Shown here: one piece after another, positions 1 to 12,898 of the stretch
Layout: each line of letters opens with the position of its first letter
How positions within the stretch are numbered: position 1 is the first letter of the stretch
From: Dimargaris cristalligena
Taxonomy: Eukaryota > Kickxellomycota > Dimargaritomycetes > Dimargaritales > Dimargaritaceae
Reading direction: 5' to 3'
Assembly (NCBI GenBank): GCA_027576995.1
Contig: JANBQC010000003.1
Span: 121,223-185,222 of the forward strand
DNA: 64,000 nt
Made by a program: the position numbers and the translations under genes
The notes under the pieces: generated by a model
The model's input: only the letters and a program-made list of their open reading frames with translations
Told to the model about the DNA's origin: nothing
Databases searched by the model: none

Positions 1-1185
1 ACTCGGTAAATTTACTGGCACTCTCACCCCTTCCACCACCGCTGGATAAAACTCCCCAACGGGGAAACAAGGGAACGGGGGGAAATAATAAATAGAAAGA
101 AATACAATCAGGCTGGCTCACGGGAAAGGGAAGTCCAATTTAGCTATATTAATCCAACAATAGGCTGGTTCATCCTAAAGGGATATTGGTATACTCTATA
201 CGTGAGATGGGTCACTGAACAATACGGGGCTACACCTTGTAGTTCAGCACACGCTTGTGCACTCGGATTGCCGTTCCGAAGTGAAGCCAAATATAAAAAT
301 ATCAGTCTGTTTCTAAAATAAGTCCAAACAGCATCGAACACGGTGCTGAAAAAACAAAAAGCTAGTATCACTGACGTGCTCGGAGATAGCGGGGACTGAA
401 TGATTCGGGCTAATACTGCAAATAAGGGCAATCCCTTCAATGCTGGACAAATGGCACCCGATCGTGTCAGCGGGATCGCTATTGGGGCCCCTCCACCAGT
501 TAAAGACCACCTTTAGTGGAAGCGATACATCTAATAGGCTATTGAGCCAGCCAATAATTCAGCTACAGGGTTATGGCATGGTCATTGTCGTAGTTTATTG
601 ATCATATTAATTAACATTAGACCACCGGTGATAGTCAACTAGACACAGCGCAATAAAGCCACGGTAGAATGGGAAGCGAATCGAGCGAGTGGTTCGTCGA
701 GAACATAAGGGGGGAAAGTCTAGGACGAAACTGAGTGTAAAAAGGTAGAGGCTACATAACGAAGCAAGATAAATATTGGGTATGTATCAGGTATTACAAA
801 TTGTGTGGGGGAGTACTACGGAACAGACTGGGGGGTGGAGGGCCATTGGTCAAAGACCATGAAAAGCCCAATGCAAGAAAAGCCGGAATATAAAAAAATG
901 ATGCGGGAAGGAGGGGGGGATGATGAGGGGGATGTTAGAGAGAAAAAATGGGGGGAAAAGAGACCGGGATCCAGGGGCTGGATGAGTTTAAAGCGGGAAC
1001 AGAAAGTACGATGGCACATGTTAACTGAAAGGAATTATAAATATACAGAGCCAGGAAAGGAGAAGGAAAGGGGTAGTGTAATAAGAATTAATAGAGTACT
1101 AACAAGCGGGCTTATACGCATGATTCAACTAAGCTAGGCTATTTGATAGGAGGGGGGAGGGCTAACTCGGAGGAGAGGGGCCCTT
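1..1185. other. No gene recognised; flank of the C2H2 gene
   Basis: I see no convincing gene here. The longest open frame (805-1137, plus) starts at GTG, is purine-rich and has no recognisable domain. The part next to 1186 is probably the 3' untranslated region of the minus-strand zinc-finger gene. Confidence 0.5.
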
Positions 1186-2181
1186 CTATAGGGCAGCGGC
1201 GGGACCGCCGGGGAGGGACTGAGTCGAAGCAATGGAGGTGGTGGTTGTGCGGAGGTTCCGACACCGCTTGACCAGGCTGTGCCGTTTGAGGGCATCGGAC
1301 CGGCCAAAACGCTTACCGCAGCGCTGGCACTGGTGGGGCTTGACGCCCGAGTGAATCTTAACGTGACGCTTCAGGTCGTGGTTACGGCTGAAGGACTGGT
1401 TGCAGGTGGGGCACTTGTACGGGCGCGACGGCACGTACTGGACCCGGTAGGGGGCGCCGAGGTGGTAGGGGTTGAAGCGCAGCGGGCTGCTGTAGTTGAG
1501 GCCGTTCATATGGGTGGGGGGAGTCATGTAGGGATTGAAGGGCGAGGCCATGAGGTAGGACTGGGCGGCCGGGTGGTGAGGGGGCATATCGGGGGCGGCA
1601 TAGAAGCCCGTGGACTGCGGCGACGGGGTGGACATGGCCGAGGACGAGGGGGTATGCGGAGACATGGTGGCCGCGGGGGGGAGCGAGGACGACATGTAGC
1701 TAGTAGGGCAATGGACCATGGAGGACGATCCACCGGTCGGGTAAGTGCCCACCTTTGAGAACCCGGGACCCGGGCTCAGGTAGGACTGGGGCAGGCCCGT
1801 TACGGAGGGAGCGGGCGTATTGGGGGCCTGGAGGAAAAAGGTCGAGGAGTGCGACGGGGCGAGCGAGACGGCCAGGGCGGAGGAGAGGAGGTCGGTGGAG
1901 GCCTCGGGGGACAGGCGCAGGCTAGAGGCCGAGGAGCAGGGGAAGTAGCCCATGTTGTTGCAGGCGGAGGAAGCAGGGGGCAAGCTGGATTCAGCAATAG
2001 GGGAACCGAAGGAAAAAGTCGACCCGCTGTCGGACGAGGCGAGCGGGGACAGGTGCGCCAGCGGGTAGGGCGAGGTGGACCGAGAAGCCGGGTCGGCTCT
2101 TGACGAGGCATCGGTTATGGCCATCAGATAGGACAGGTAGGCCGCTGATGTATTGGGGTTGGCCGACATAGTGGTGGTCAT
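1186..2181 (-). CDS. C2H2 zinc-finger transcription factor
   Basis: A 331-residue protein starting at ATG (2181). About 250 residues of Ser/Pro/Ala-rich, probably disordered sequence precede two adjacent zinc fingers at residues 255-309. Finger 1 is C257-x2-C260 with H273 and H277, and carries the SRNHDLKRH recognition helix. Finger 2 is C285-x2-C288 with H301, but its last ligand is a cysteine (C307), so it is of C2HC form, with a RSDALKRH helix. This finger pair, joined by a TGEKP-like linker (HSGVKPH) and ending in H-x5-C, is common in fungal DNA-binding regulators of the AZF1/MSN2-like kind. It is expected to act in the nucleus as a sequence-specific regulator; the target is unknown. The lone cysteines in the N-terminal part show no second domain. 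A TATAAATA box lies about 350 nt upstream. No intron is needed within the coding region. Confidence 0.88.
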   Translation of the reverse strand: MTTTMSANPNTSAAYLSYLMAITDASSRADPASRSTSPYPLAHLSPLASSDSGSTFSFGSPIAESSLPPASSACNNMGYFPCSSASSLRLSPEASTDLLSSALAVSLAPSHSSTFFLQAPNTPAPSVTGLPQSYLSPGPGFSKVGTYPTGGSSSMVHCPTSYMSSSLPPAATMSPHTPSSSAMSTPSPQSTGFYAAPDMPPHHPAAQSYLMASPFNPYMTPPTHMNGLNYSSPLRFNPYHLGAPYRVQYVPSRPYKCPTCNQSFSRNHDLKRHVKIHSGVKPHQCQRCGKRFGRSDALKRHSLVKRCRNLRTTTTSIASTQSLPGGPAAAL

Positions 2182-2532
2182 GGTGACTATGTGTGTAGGT
2201 AGAGGGGGGAGCGAAGGCGGTATATATGGCTGTGACTAAGCAAACACCAAATTAATTAAAGGGAGCTGCAATAAAGTTATCCTGGACCGGGGTTCAGACT
2301 TTCTGAGGTTGGCGAGGTGGAAATATAGTAGTAATCGGGTTGGTTTCGGGAGCTTAACCGAAGGAAAGGCGGAGAGAAGGAATCCTGAGGAAGAGGCAAA
2401 GCCGAAATGAAAGAGAAGAAGCGTGTGTGTAGAGGGCCACAGAGCAACGGAGCCGGTGTGTGAGAGCGGGGGAGAGAGGTAAGTAGAAACTTGTACTGAT
2501 GGAGTGAAAAGTAAGGGCAGGACGAGGCCCGC

Positions 2533-2540
2533 TATTTATA
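2533..2540 (-). promoter_or_regulatory. TATA box of the C2H2 gene
   Basis: TATAAATA on the minus strand, about 350 nt upstream of the zinc-finger ATG. The space between is purine-rich on the plus strand (pyrimidine-rich in the sense of the gene) and would be a long 5' leader. The same box is found upstream of several other genes here. Confidence 0.55.
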
Positions 2541-5500
2541 TTCCGAAGTCGTCATACAGCGGCTCTTATTTCTACTTTCTATTCATCACGGCCGCCTGCC
2601 CTTTCATATCCCCAGGAGTCCTGCCTAATCGGGATTAACTCGCCTGGGGCCCTCTTCTCCGTGTACCAAAAACCAAGACGGGGGAGGGCAGGGAGAGGAA
2701 AGGGGTGCCTCTGGCCCAAGCGGAAAAAAGGGGGTGACCCATATATTAACATAGTAGACCAGTAGGTAAAAGACCCTCCCTCTCACTGCTATTGGTATAT
2801 TATGTCCTGCGAATGGGCGTGTTTACCCTTGAGAGGGATGGGGACCTCCCACTTCCCACCCCCTTTTTTCTACTCTAGAAGACACCCCCACCCCCTTTCC
2901 CTCCCCCCCAGCGGACCGCACCCCTTTGAACCCGCACCGCTGGACCCTTTTCTGCGCCGAAGCGTCCAGCCGTGCGGAAGGACTGAATAAGGGGTGCGTG
3001 ATTCAGTTCGTTCACCGTGCCCCTTGGGACTATCACCGCCCAAGTCCGCCGAGGGGCATACCACCCGCTTTCGAATCTTCTGTCTCCCCCCCTCCCCTTT
3101 AACCCTCCGAGAGTGACCCGCGGCGATAGTTTATGACAGACTGAATAGTCGGAACTTCGTAGTCCGACCTACTGATTAGGTCCGAGCGTTGCCTTTGCCC
3201 TCTCCCCCTGTCCTCCCCTTCCTACCCCACTGTTTAAACGGCCGAATCTTTCATACCCGTTCATGGCCGTACGTTGATCAAGGTCGAGAATGTATTTAGG
3301 GAGGAAAGCGAATCGAAAAGGATAAGGTCCCAATGGGAGGCTGCAATGAGTCTTTTAGATACCCTTCTTTATGGCCTTGATATTCCTCCCAGCTTAAGGG
3401 CGAGGAGGCGCATCTTGGTCATGATTGTTTACTGTTCCTAAGGACCGCGGCCAGCCAGCACGGGTACCTTTGCCCGCTAGGGCAGTATAAGGGAGAAGGA
3501 CTCCGTCGACCTACAAGTCGAGCCCTCCCAATGATGGCTCAGCAAGACAAAGTACGGTCCCGGTTCCCACTACTACCCTTCCGCATCTTCCAAACCCTCC
3601 GTATAAAGGTACGGCCGTTACTGGGGCCCGGGCCTACAGTGTACCGCCCAGCCGTTCTGCCTAAAGCATCGTCCAGGCCCTAGTCAATTAATGTGCTGAA
3701 CATTCAAGGCGCCTTCCCCTACCTCCTAAATGCACATCCAAGTTTTGGAATTGGCATGCCGTCGCCGTCCTAAAAATAAAGCGGCATTCCTAAACGGATT
3801 CTATAATGCAATTCTGCTCAGTGCTTATTATAATTTATACATGCGTATTTATTTACATTGGGAAAACACGCTCCTAACTAAGCAATTCAGCCAATGGCCG
3901 ACGATTCGGTAATGTGAATTTTAGCCCAATTTCACTCGTCAGCCACCGGCCTGACCGCGGGGTAAGGCGATGATAAGTTTAGCAGTATCTTGTTTATTTG
4001 TTTGACCAGAGGCGGCAGTTGACTGAGTGTGGTTATCTATGATTCCATCATCCCCATTCTACCCATTTAGTTTCTTATTCGATCAATTATTACCGTAGTA
4101 ATGCGCCCAACCTTTTCCCTTGGCGCAGTTGGGGATGGAGCCAAGAACCCTCCAGGTCAACGGGATTGACTTGGCCATAGGCCCCCCACCTGGCAATAGA
4201 GTTTTATGGTTGGCATCCAGAGCCACAGGAAACGCGGAGATGGCGACTACCCGCATGGGGAAGCCTATCTCATCAGCGGAGGCTGGTGTATAACCCCGGA
4301 CCCCAAGACCATAGAATGGGGGGAGGAAAGGGGTTAAACTCATTATCTTTGCGGTATTATAAGCCAGCGAGGAGAAAGTAAAATCCAACCAGCATCGACA
4401 CTAATGACGAGGGGGGTGGTCTATTGACTCGGTCAGGTCATTGAATCGTTTTACTTCAGCAACCACGGGGTTGCGTATCCATACCACCACCACGAATTCA
4501 CCCCTGTTACCCGGGCCGAGTCCACTGTTGAAAACCTTGGCCAATGTTTTTCGTCAACAGTATAGCGGAGACGCACTCCCCCCCGAATTTCTTGTTCTCT
4601 TGTCGCTGTGCAATGAGTGTGCTGCAACCCGGCCAGGAGAGGGGAGATGAGATGAGAGAGAGAAGAGGGAGGAGGGGGGGTACAGGGAAGTAATGTCTTT
4701 ACTGAACCAGAGAACGTTGGAACATACGAAAGAAGACAAGGTAGCACCAACCCGGTCATGGGGAGAAATGGGCTCATGAGGGGTTGGATATCCTCTCTCG
4801 CTAGTTCATTTCGCAAACAGTCGCTGCATCTCGACCACCACTCTCCACGGCGGTGCGGAGGAAGGTGGATTACAGGCCATTCTCTCCTTCACTAAACCCT
4901 TTCCATTCGAACCAGCGGCCAGTCCACGCCCGGGCTGCACTTCCGCTGGCTGGCCCTGGGCGCATGCATAACTCATCATCTCTCCTTTACTTCTCCCTCG
5001 CTTACCTTACCATCGGACTGTGTACAGCGGATATTATTAACGTACACCGGCGATAGCTTCCTAGTTCATTTAATGAAAGAGCCCACCCCCCTCCATTCCC
5101 TCCCATCTCCCATTGATCTGTTTTACCAGGGCAATGGTAAGTTAAAAGAGGGAGAGAGAGGAGGAGGAGGAGGCAGAGGGCTCTAGGAATGAATGAGTGC
5201 GTTGTCAACTAGGCCTGGCCAACTGGGACAAATGACCTCACCAATAAAGTAGCCCAAGATGGAAAGTCAGGAGCACACGACTGGACAAACGAGGGAAATG
5301 GCCCAGGGCGACTGGAAGCGTCCAAAGAATTCCGCGTAAGAATGGGAGGCAGAGTAGTAAACCTCCCCAAACTGGGAGATGGGGGGGCGGCGTGTTGGCT
5401 CCCACTCGCCATTGGCGACGGCGTCTCCCACTGGCTCATGTCACCACCCGTATGGCCGGGGTGGGTCACGAACCTTCGGACACACTTCCGCTTTACAGAT

Positions 5501-7007
5501 ACACACCCACATATACATATTCATGCAAAAACCTAACCTCTTTCCAGTGGGCTGGTTAATTTTCCCTCGTACATTGACCAACTTGGGTGGACCAGTCATA
5601 GCGTTCTGACGGTGCTCCACAGCGGACCCAGCAGTGGGAAACGGAAGCGTACCCTGTTAATGGCTCCATCGGAGTGTTTCACTTAATCATGGAGTCACAT
5701 CCATGGCGAGGCCGGCCCATCACCCTACTGCGCCCTTCGTGGGTGCAGCACCTATTTGGTTTAGTCGGGGCATATGGCCCGTCCATTAGCCACCTTTCCC
5801 CTCCCCTACCGGGGGTTTTCAGACCCTTCCATTTGTAAAATGAGTGGAAACCCGGTCTGTTCAGAACAGCAGGGCCACCCTTATTACTATTACCATTCCT
5901 ATGTTCACTAAGCGGCGACTTGGGCGAATAAGAAAAAGAAAAACGGCCCATCGGCAACACATGTCCCGGACGTTGGTGAAAAGCGAGGAAAGCGGTTGTA
6001 CTCACCCTGCGTGAGCTATTTTTGGATTTATATCAACTCGCCGGTACTACACCACCATTGCATTAAGCATTTCTGGTCTTCCAGTCGCGCACCGGCTGGT
6101 GCAACGAGTCAGCTGGCGTTGCGGACCCATTCGGACCTGCAGCTGGCCACAATTGTAGGATAGCATCAATGACCCTATACAATCTGGTTCATTTATGCAC
6201 CTCCCGTCTTTCTTCTTTATACGCCATCTAATAATCGCGATATCTTCCACCCATTCTCTTTTCCGCTGCACTCGGTGAGCTAATGGAGCTGTTTCTCCCT
6301 CAAAGTCGTTGCGATGTTTGCATCACCTCATGGGAGTTGGGTCACGCCTAAATATAGAGTCCTAGCTATCCCTAAAAAAGATAGTATGAGGGAGGAAGAG
6401 GGGTGTACAGGCTAGACCCAACTGTATCCCCAATAACTACTTTCCAGAAAATCCCGAGAACTGTATACCCTACAGTCGGTTTTCAGTATGACCCCCTCTT
6501 TCAGTAGGCGGAAATATTTTCCAGTATACGATTACCTCCCAATACCCTCGACAATTACATGATTCGCGTTGATCACCGATTCTTTCGCAGTGCAGTCTAA
6601 ATAGGAAGGCGTCTCTACACTCTTGCCCCAGTCCGTGCCCTACAAATTCCCGGCTTTGATTATCGCCCACGTTGACAGGGATGAAGCTGGATCTACAATA
6701 ATCATATGGTACTCTGCCAAACACTGACTATCCAATACTGTGACGTAGGCCAACTGTTTGCCAGGGCTAGTAGCCAAAATATATTCTACACTTGCAATTG
6801 CCACTATATTATATAGAATGGCCTACCTATATTGCCCCAAACAATACCCAGCACCAGTCGAGTGCCATAAAACTCTGCGCCTAGAAATGTGCCTCGTACT
6901 ACGTTGGGAAACTAGGGGGGGATCGATGGCGTATCTTTTTATTGTCATGTATTTTATTTGTCATCAAAAGAGTAGCATCCCCAGCCGCTGTAGTCAGCGA
7001 GTTTGCA

Positions 7008-7030
7008 ATTATTATTATTATTATTATTAT
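7008..7030. repeat. (ATT)n microsatellite
   Basis: About seven and a half perfect ATT units in the gene-poor block, read directly from the sequence. Confidence 0.9.
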
Positions 7031-10000
7031 ATATTTCCTTATTATTTAGGGGGGTATAAACTCTTATTTACTCTACCAAGCCCAATGACATTATCAAGTG
7101 TGATGGCGGAGCAATCCACATGAGAGGGCAATAGATAACAGGCCCAACTATGTGCCCGGATGCGTATATACTTGGTTATATTAGCATGTCCTTGGTAGTG
7201 GGAGGTGGGGGGGTATCCTTAGCTCGGATGCGATCAGCCATGGCCCTATGGAATGCAACCTAGCCAGCGGTGAGGGGATATGGGGATGGGGGGATGAAGA
7301 GGTGGAGGAGAAAGCCAGTGCAGCAATTGCTGATATCAGAGACGAGTTGAGGGTTTCCAAGGGGTGAAGAACACTCCGCCTGCTTGCCAAGTCCCATTCG
7401 GGGGTGTACGGCACCTAGCGATACCCGACTACCGTTTCGTGCATTGGAATGCACTCCGCCGGCTCAGTGCTTTAATTTATATTCACACTTCGCGATACCG
7501 GTCTATGACCAAGTCGGAAAAAATACACATAATGCCACTATGGGGCCCAAGACCGGAGTAAAAGGAGGAATATTCAGTGGACTGTAGCCTTGGTCATCCA
7601 GCCTCGGCCCCAACAACAGTAGCAGCAAGTATTAATTTCGCGGTAGCCACACTGTCCAAGTCCGACGAGGACCGAGAACCCCACGGCCACTGCTCTGTAT
7701 CTGTATTTACGTATACATACGATCATTCATGGAGGGGGAGAAAAAGAATGTTCGGTATACCCGTCCTCCCCCAACATTATCGTAATCAACGGGGTGGCCC
7801 ACTGTTAGGTAATGGACGTATATGGAGGGGGCTGGAGTCAAATGGGGTAATGCTAAAAAAAAACTGCCATAGATGGATAATCTATTCCCTGCCTGGGCCA
7901 CGGTAAAATAAGTACACTCTAATATCCAAACCCCGATCGGCCATGCCACTCCCACCTCCGCCAATCCTGACCCTTTGCAGCCGGGTGGCCAAACTGGCAA
8001 CTGCTATAACAATATCTCAGCTTAATCGCCGTGACCCACAGGGGGGGGCAATCCCGGCGCCTTGGGCAAGCTAGGTAGTAGTGATTAAAGGGAAAGAGGG
8101 GAAAGGGTGCCAATATCCGAGCCACCGCATAAGCATCGCAAAGGCACATAAATTAACCGTTGCGCAGCCTCAGTTGACCGACGACCTCCGACTACGCACC
8201 GTCTGGAAAGACGATTCATTCATTAAACTGTGCGCCCCACCCAATGAACGACACACTTGGGTTTGGGCCCATTCTTTAATTACTGAATTGGTACCGTTTC
8301 AAGAAACCCCCGAGGGGCTGCACGGCCACGGAGTGAATTCCTCGAACCATCCTGCACCTGGTAATCCCTCCTCCCTACAAGCAGTGAATTAGAGAGAAGC
8401 TTCTATACATGTCTCTCATCTCCCTATCGCTGATCATAGAGTAAATTATATTCTAGTCCAGTGGTATAGGGTTCAGTTGCTCTATTGAGCGGGTAATCTA
8501 TTTCCCTAATATTACCTTTCGCTTTCTCTCCTCCCCCTCCTCCCGTTTACATAATTAGTGTTTTTTGGTCAGATGTGCCAGTAGTGCAGCGGGCTGTACT
8601 AGGCGGTACCAGTCATAACCTCTGTTTCTCTTTCAGTCCCTCTTCGACCTGATGGCCCCCACAACCCTCCCATCTGAATGGCTCTAATCGTGAACTTCTC
8701 TTCCCATACTGCCCACCTGGTCACATTCTAATATACTACCCGGTCGCTGATTATGTGTGTGTTGCCGCTTTGTTTACGTCCTTCCCCTTTTTGTCGATAC
8801 ACTCGGATCTGGGGGGCAGCCGCGGCTGGTCTCTTCCGTTTTATTGCAATCCCCCCTCCCCACATCCCCCAGGCCTAGCATGCCTTCCAAGGACAACCGC
8901 CGAATTGTCTAAACCAAGGTTAACAGACAAGCCATTAGATTATCTACGGTTGGGGAGGGGGGCGGATAATTGATTCCTTTACGGACTGAAACGCAAAGTT
9001 GGAAGCGAAAAGTAGAAGGCGCCGAATTGATTATGGCCCCCCGCCTCACACTGATTATTACTGGCCCTTGAACCATACATCAGTCAAAGATGGTCCAAGA
9101 CTATTGTCGTCATTTACGGTGCTTCCACAGCATCCTGTGACCAGGTATATTTTTATGGCCACAGTCCTTGGCCGAGTATCGCGATAACGACTCTCGGATT
9201 AATATAGAATACACTCCTGGCTACATTAATAAGCTATTCACTCGGTGTAGGTAGGTTGAATCACCGGGTGGCCTAGTACGGTGTTATGCAGCACACGACA
9301 ATCTACCAAGGGACAACTTGTAGATTAGAGTCACCACCTATTTATTTTATTTTGGAAATGGCCACGTTGTGCGTGAACAAAAATGGGTCGGCCAAGTCCC
9401 ACGGCCTGAGCCTGGTAGAATAGGCAAAGGACACCCTGACTGTGTCGCAAGTCTACTGTATATATCGAACTCCCTCCCGAAGCCAACTGACTCGCACCGG
9501 TTCAGGATGCTCATTTGGCCTTCTTGGGCGAGTCTGGACGAGGGGGCCCCCTTTTACCACACCGCGTAACGAATCGGCCGGGATTTACCTGCTGCTTGGC
9601 TATGGCAATGTGTATATAATAATACAATGGGTTATACCACGCACCCACTGTTCCGAAAGTATGTGGGCTGTTGCTGGGTGATTGTCCACGCAACCCATAC
9701 ACATCCAATGTCCCCGGCCATTAGCCAAAGTCTACTTAATATCTATTCTTAGGACCCCCAAACCAATTAACCCTTCCCCCATAAATGGAGATGCAAAACA
9801 AACCCGACCCTCGTTACCCTCCCCCCGCTTTTCAATTTAAGATGGCTGTTTGGCTGGGTGTGGGGGGCATGCACAGTTGGGTAACCGCCCGACCATACCA
9901 GCGTCACTCGGGAGCCGGCCACGTTGCGCAGTGAAGGGGCCAGGTCTCGACGAGTGTGTCATTTATTTCCCCCTTGAAATAGCGAGGGATGAGTAGGCAA

Positions 10001-12379
10001 ACATTACGCAGTGCCACCTGGTGTTTGGAAACATGCTGAGCGGAGTCAGGGATTACACGGTCTACTCCAGTTTGGCCCGATTAGGCAGTTAGGTATACTC
10101 TCTGGGCGAATGCCCCCCCCCCAAGTCAGTGACTGGAATCGACCGTGGGTCCACCGGTTCCCAATTAGCGCGGTTTAGATTCAGCTCGACCCTCCGGTCC
10201 TCTTCTATGGAAGTGTACCAATAAAAAGAAACCCTCTGGGTGGATTTCCAGTCCCTATAGCATCCCGCTCACATGGTGTGGCAATCTAAGCTGGCCCGAG
10301 GCATTAACATTTTGCGAACTTCGGAAGCCTGTTCTAGAAATTGAATAGGCTTGCAGGCCGCAGGCTTTTGATCGGTGGCTTCTTCTCCCAAAGTGAGAGG
10401 AATATAGATGGAAGGCGAGACGTCTACCTACACCTGAGTTGGGTTATTAATATTCGCTGCGTGTCCCGCAACACCCCCTCCCCCTGACAGCACTCCCCAC
10501 GTGGCGGCTAGGTTTCTGCGACTGACCCGACCCTGTTGAATTAAGGGCCCGGAAATCCCGCCCCACTCCTTCCCCCACGTCATGGATGCTTTCCATTAGA
10601 AAGACGGAAAATGGCCCGAATACCACCCAGTTTGGGCTAACCGCCGTTCATTCAGTGTCGGTAGAAACCTGGTTAGCGACCCGCAGTCCATGGAGGCAGA
10701 GGTGCGTCTATAGGCGGTAAATCATTGTAATGGACGCTGACGGAGGTGCAACGCTGAATGGTGAAGCGGCGGCTGGTCAACCTGGCGGGCATTGTTGGAT
10801 TCAATCCGACTGAGGGCCTCTTGTATGGCATGTCGAGAAGCCAAAATCTAAAAATACCTGCCGCTGAAGCTTAAAAGCCAATCTAAAAATATCACTGACC
10901 CGATCTGAAGAAGGAGGGGGGTAATAATAGGGCATAGACGACGGTGGCAGAGCACCCTTTACTTTTTGGTAGGCATCTGCCATGACTCAATGTCTTGACG
11001 AAATCGACAGTATTGGCCAGACCAGCTCCGTATTATTAATAATCCCACAGTGGGGGGCGGAGACCTCGAAAGTCTGTCATTATGGACCGTGGCTCGCCCT
11101 TATTAGCACTAACACCCCGATTCCTGTATTTGCTTAGTCAAAATGGAGGAGGGATATTCAGGGTACGGGGATTGTAAGCGGGGGGGGGGTGTCAGCTGCC
11201 TCTTTGATTGTCCGCCTGGATTAAATTAAGGGTCCTGCGACGCAGTGAAGGCGACCGGATATTGACTTACGCCACCCCCTTTTACCCCCCCCTCTCTGTA
11301 CATATCCGCCGGGGAGCAAGGAATGAAAACCGGGGGAGGATGTATAAAAAAAACGATGTATCATATACGAAAGGCAGTTTTTTTTGCAAGTTGCAAACTG
11401 GGCGCCATCCACATCAAAATTTCTAGTAATATGGCGAGCCGGTTGATTTAAACCCCGAATCCAATCATAGCAGGAGAAGCTGCTCGGTATTTTCTCTCGC
11501 CAAAGAAATAGGGATCGGCCATTCTTTATGGGAGACCCTGGTCCACATAATACTAGTCTAATATTTGGAAGATAATGTATTTCCCAATTCGTTGCAAGTC
11601 AACTGCCGGGAAGTTGTTAAAATAAGTGCAGGGTCAGGGGCGCTTAAGCCTGAGATTAGGAATACTATATACTGTGAAAATCCGCCTTTGCTATCCCTAA
11701 CATCCGACTATTAGGAATATTAAACAGTCGGAGACTGTCTTATTCAAGGGAATTGGAAGTGACTCTCTCGGAGTAACGCCGATTGATATCAACAAATTTT
11801 GAAGTCGGAGGCCTCGAGATGTTTCCAATGAGATCCCGGATTATTTTCCGAATATGACTGGGGGGCATTTTATTAATCACTTGGAAATTCTAACGACTAA
11901 TTGGCGTTTTAAAGGGGGGTTGGTTGGCCAAATGCCGAAGGCGAGAACTGAACAACCCTTGGAGTTCTACAAATAGCCGGAATTTACGAGCCTGGGAGGA
12001 CTACTGTCCCTTGGGATCAGTGCAATGCCACAGCCAATCGAGAGATCGGTTTCTAGGAACCGAGATCCACCAGTTGACGAACATAAATTATTTAGGGGTG
12101 AATATAGAAGTCGATATGGGAGTGTTTTCCAAAAAGTGTTGAAACCGGAGAAATAGCAAGGAGCAATCCTAGTACCCGACGGAAACGCCGGCTAGTTTTG
12201 CCTTTAATTTAGCCAACCGAGATAGGCCGAAGCGTGGACCTGTTGAAGGGCTCATTGCCAAAGGGCCTGGGGGAGAGGGGGGTCTTTAAGAGTAGGGAAA
12301 TACCTGAGCGGTGTGCCTCGAATCCAAAGTCTCCTCCTATATAGTCGCCCATGATGATCCCGCCCGATTTCCCGCATAG

Positions 12380-12398
12380 ATATATATATATATATATA
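12380..12398. repeat. (AT)n microsatellite
   Basis: Uninterrupted alternating A/T tract, directly visible. Confidence 0.9.
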
Positions 12399-12750
12399 AA
12401 TACTTGTGAAAAAAAAAACTCCCCGCCTTGTAGTCGTTCGGACCAGGCCGTTGGTATTCCCAAAAGGGCGGCCAGATAGTGCCAATTAGACATGGCATGT
12501 CCATTTCCCGCACTAAAGGCCGCAAACCTTTAGCCGGAGACGACTGGGTTGCACAAGCCTGGGGCCGTGAACTTATACACTGCTTCTATCTCCCCTAATA
12601 ATCACTTCCCTGTGGCTGTCTTCGAGCGGGAAGCCGTCTCATCTCGGGCATGCCGCCGTTAGGTTCTACTATTAATTGCCATTGCTCTTCCGCATTTTTT
12701 TCTCCTTCATCTATCCTTGGCTAGGCTCCCCGTGCTCCCTTACGTCGACG

Positions 12751-12810
12751 CTTCCAGCATTCTCCGGTCTAACCCCCACGCTTCCAGCATTCTCCAGTCT
12801 AACCCCCACG
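12751..12810. repeat. Two tandem copies of a 30-bp unit
   Basis: Positions 12751-12780 and 12781-12810 are the same 30-bp unit with a single G/A difference. Each copy contains TCTAACCCCC. The pair ends 88 nt before the ATG of the proline-rich protein gene, so it lies in its promoter or 5' leader. Recent duplication is the simplest explanation. Confidence 0.9.
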
Positions 12811-12898
12811 CTCATCTCACAGCCCCTCCCAGTCTAGTCCTTTTCCATTGGTACTCCAAGTAAACCCGTGAGCCGCTGACCATCTGTACCCGCTCAGC

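Larger units (their letters stand above)
2541..12750. other. Gene-poor block of about 10 kb
   Basis: I could not support any gene on either strand. Open frames are short (at most about 120 codons), often begin at non-ATG codons, lack the C/G third-position bias of the recognised genes and show no domain motif. No reverse transcriptase, integrase or transposase motif, terminal repeat or tRNA was seen. The block holds homopolymer C and G tracts (for example near 10115 and 11180) and microsatellites. Confidence 0.5.
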
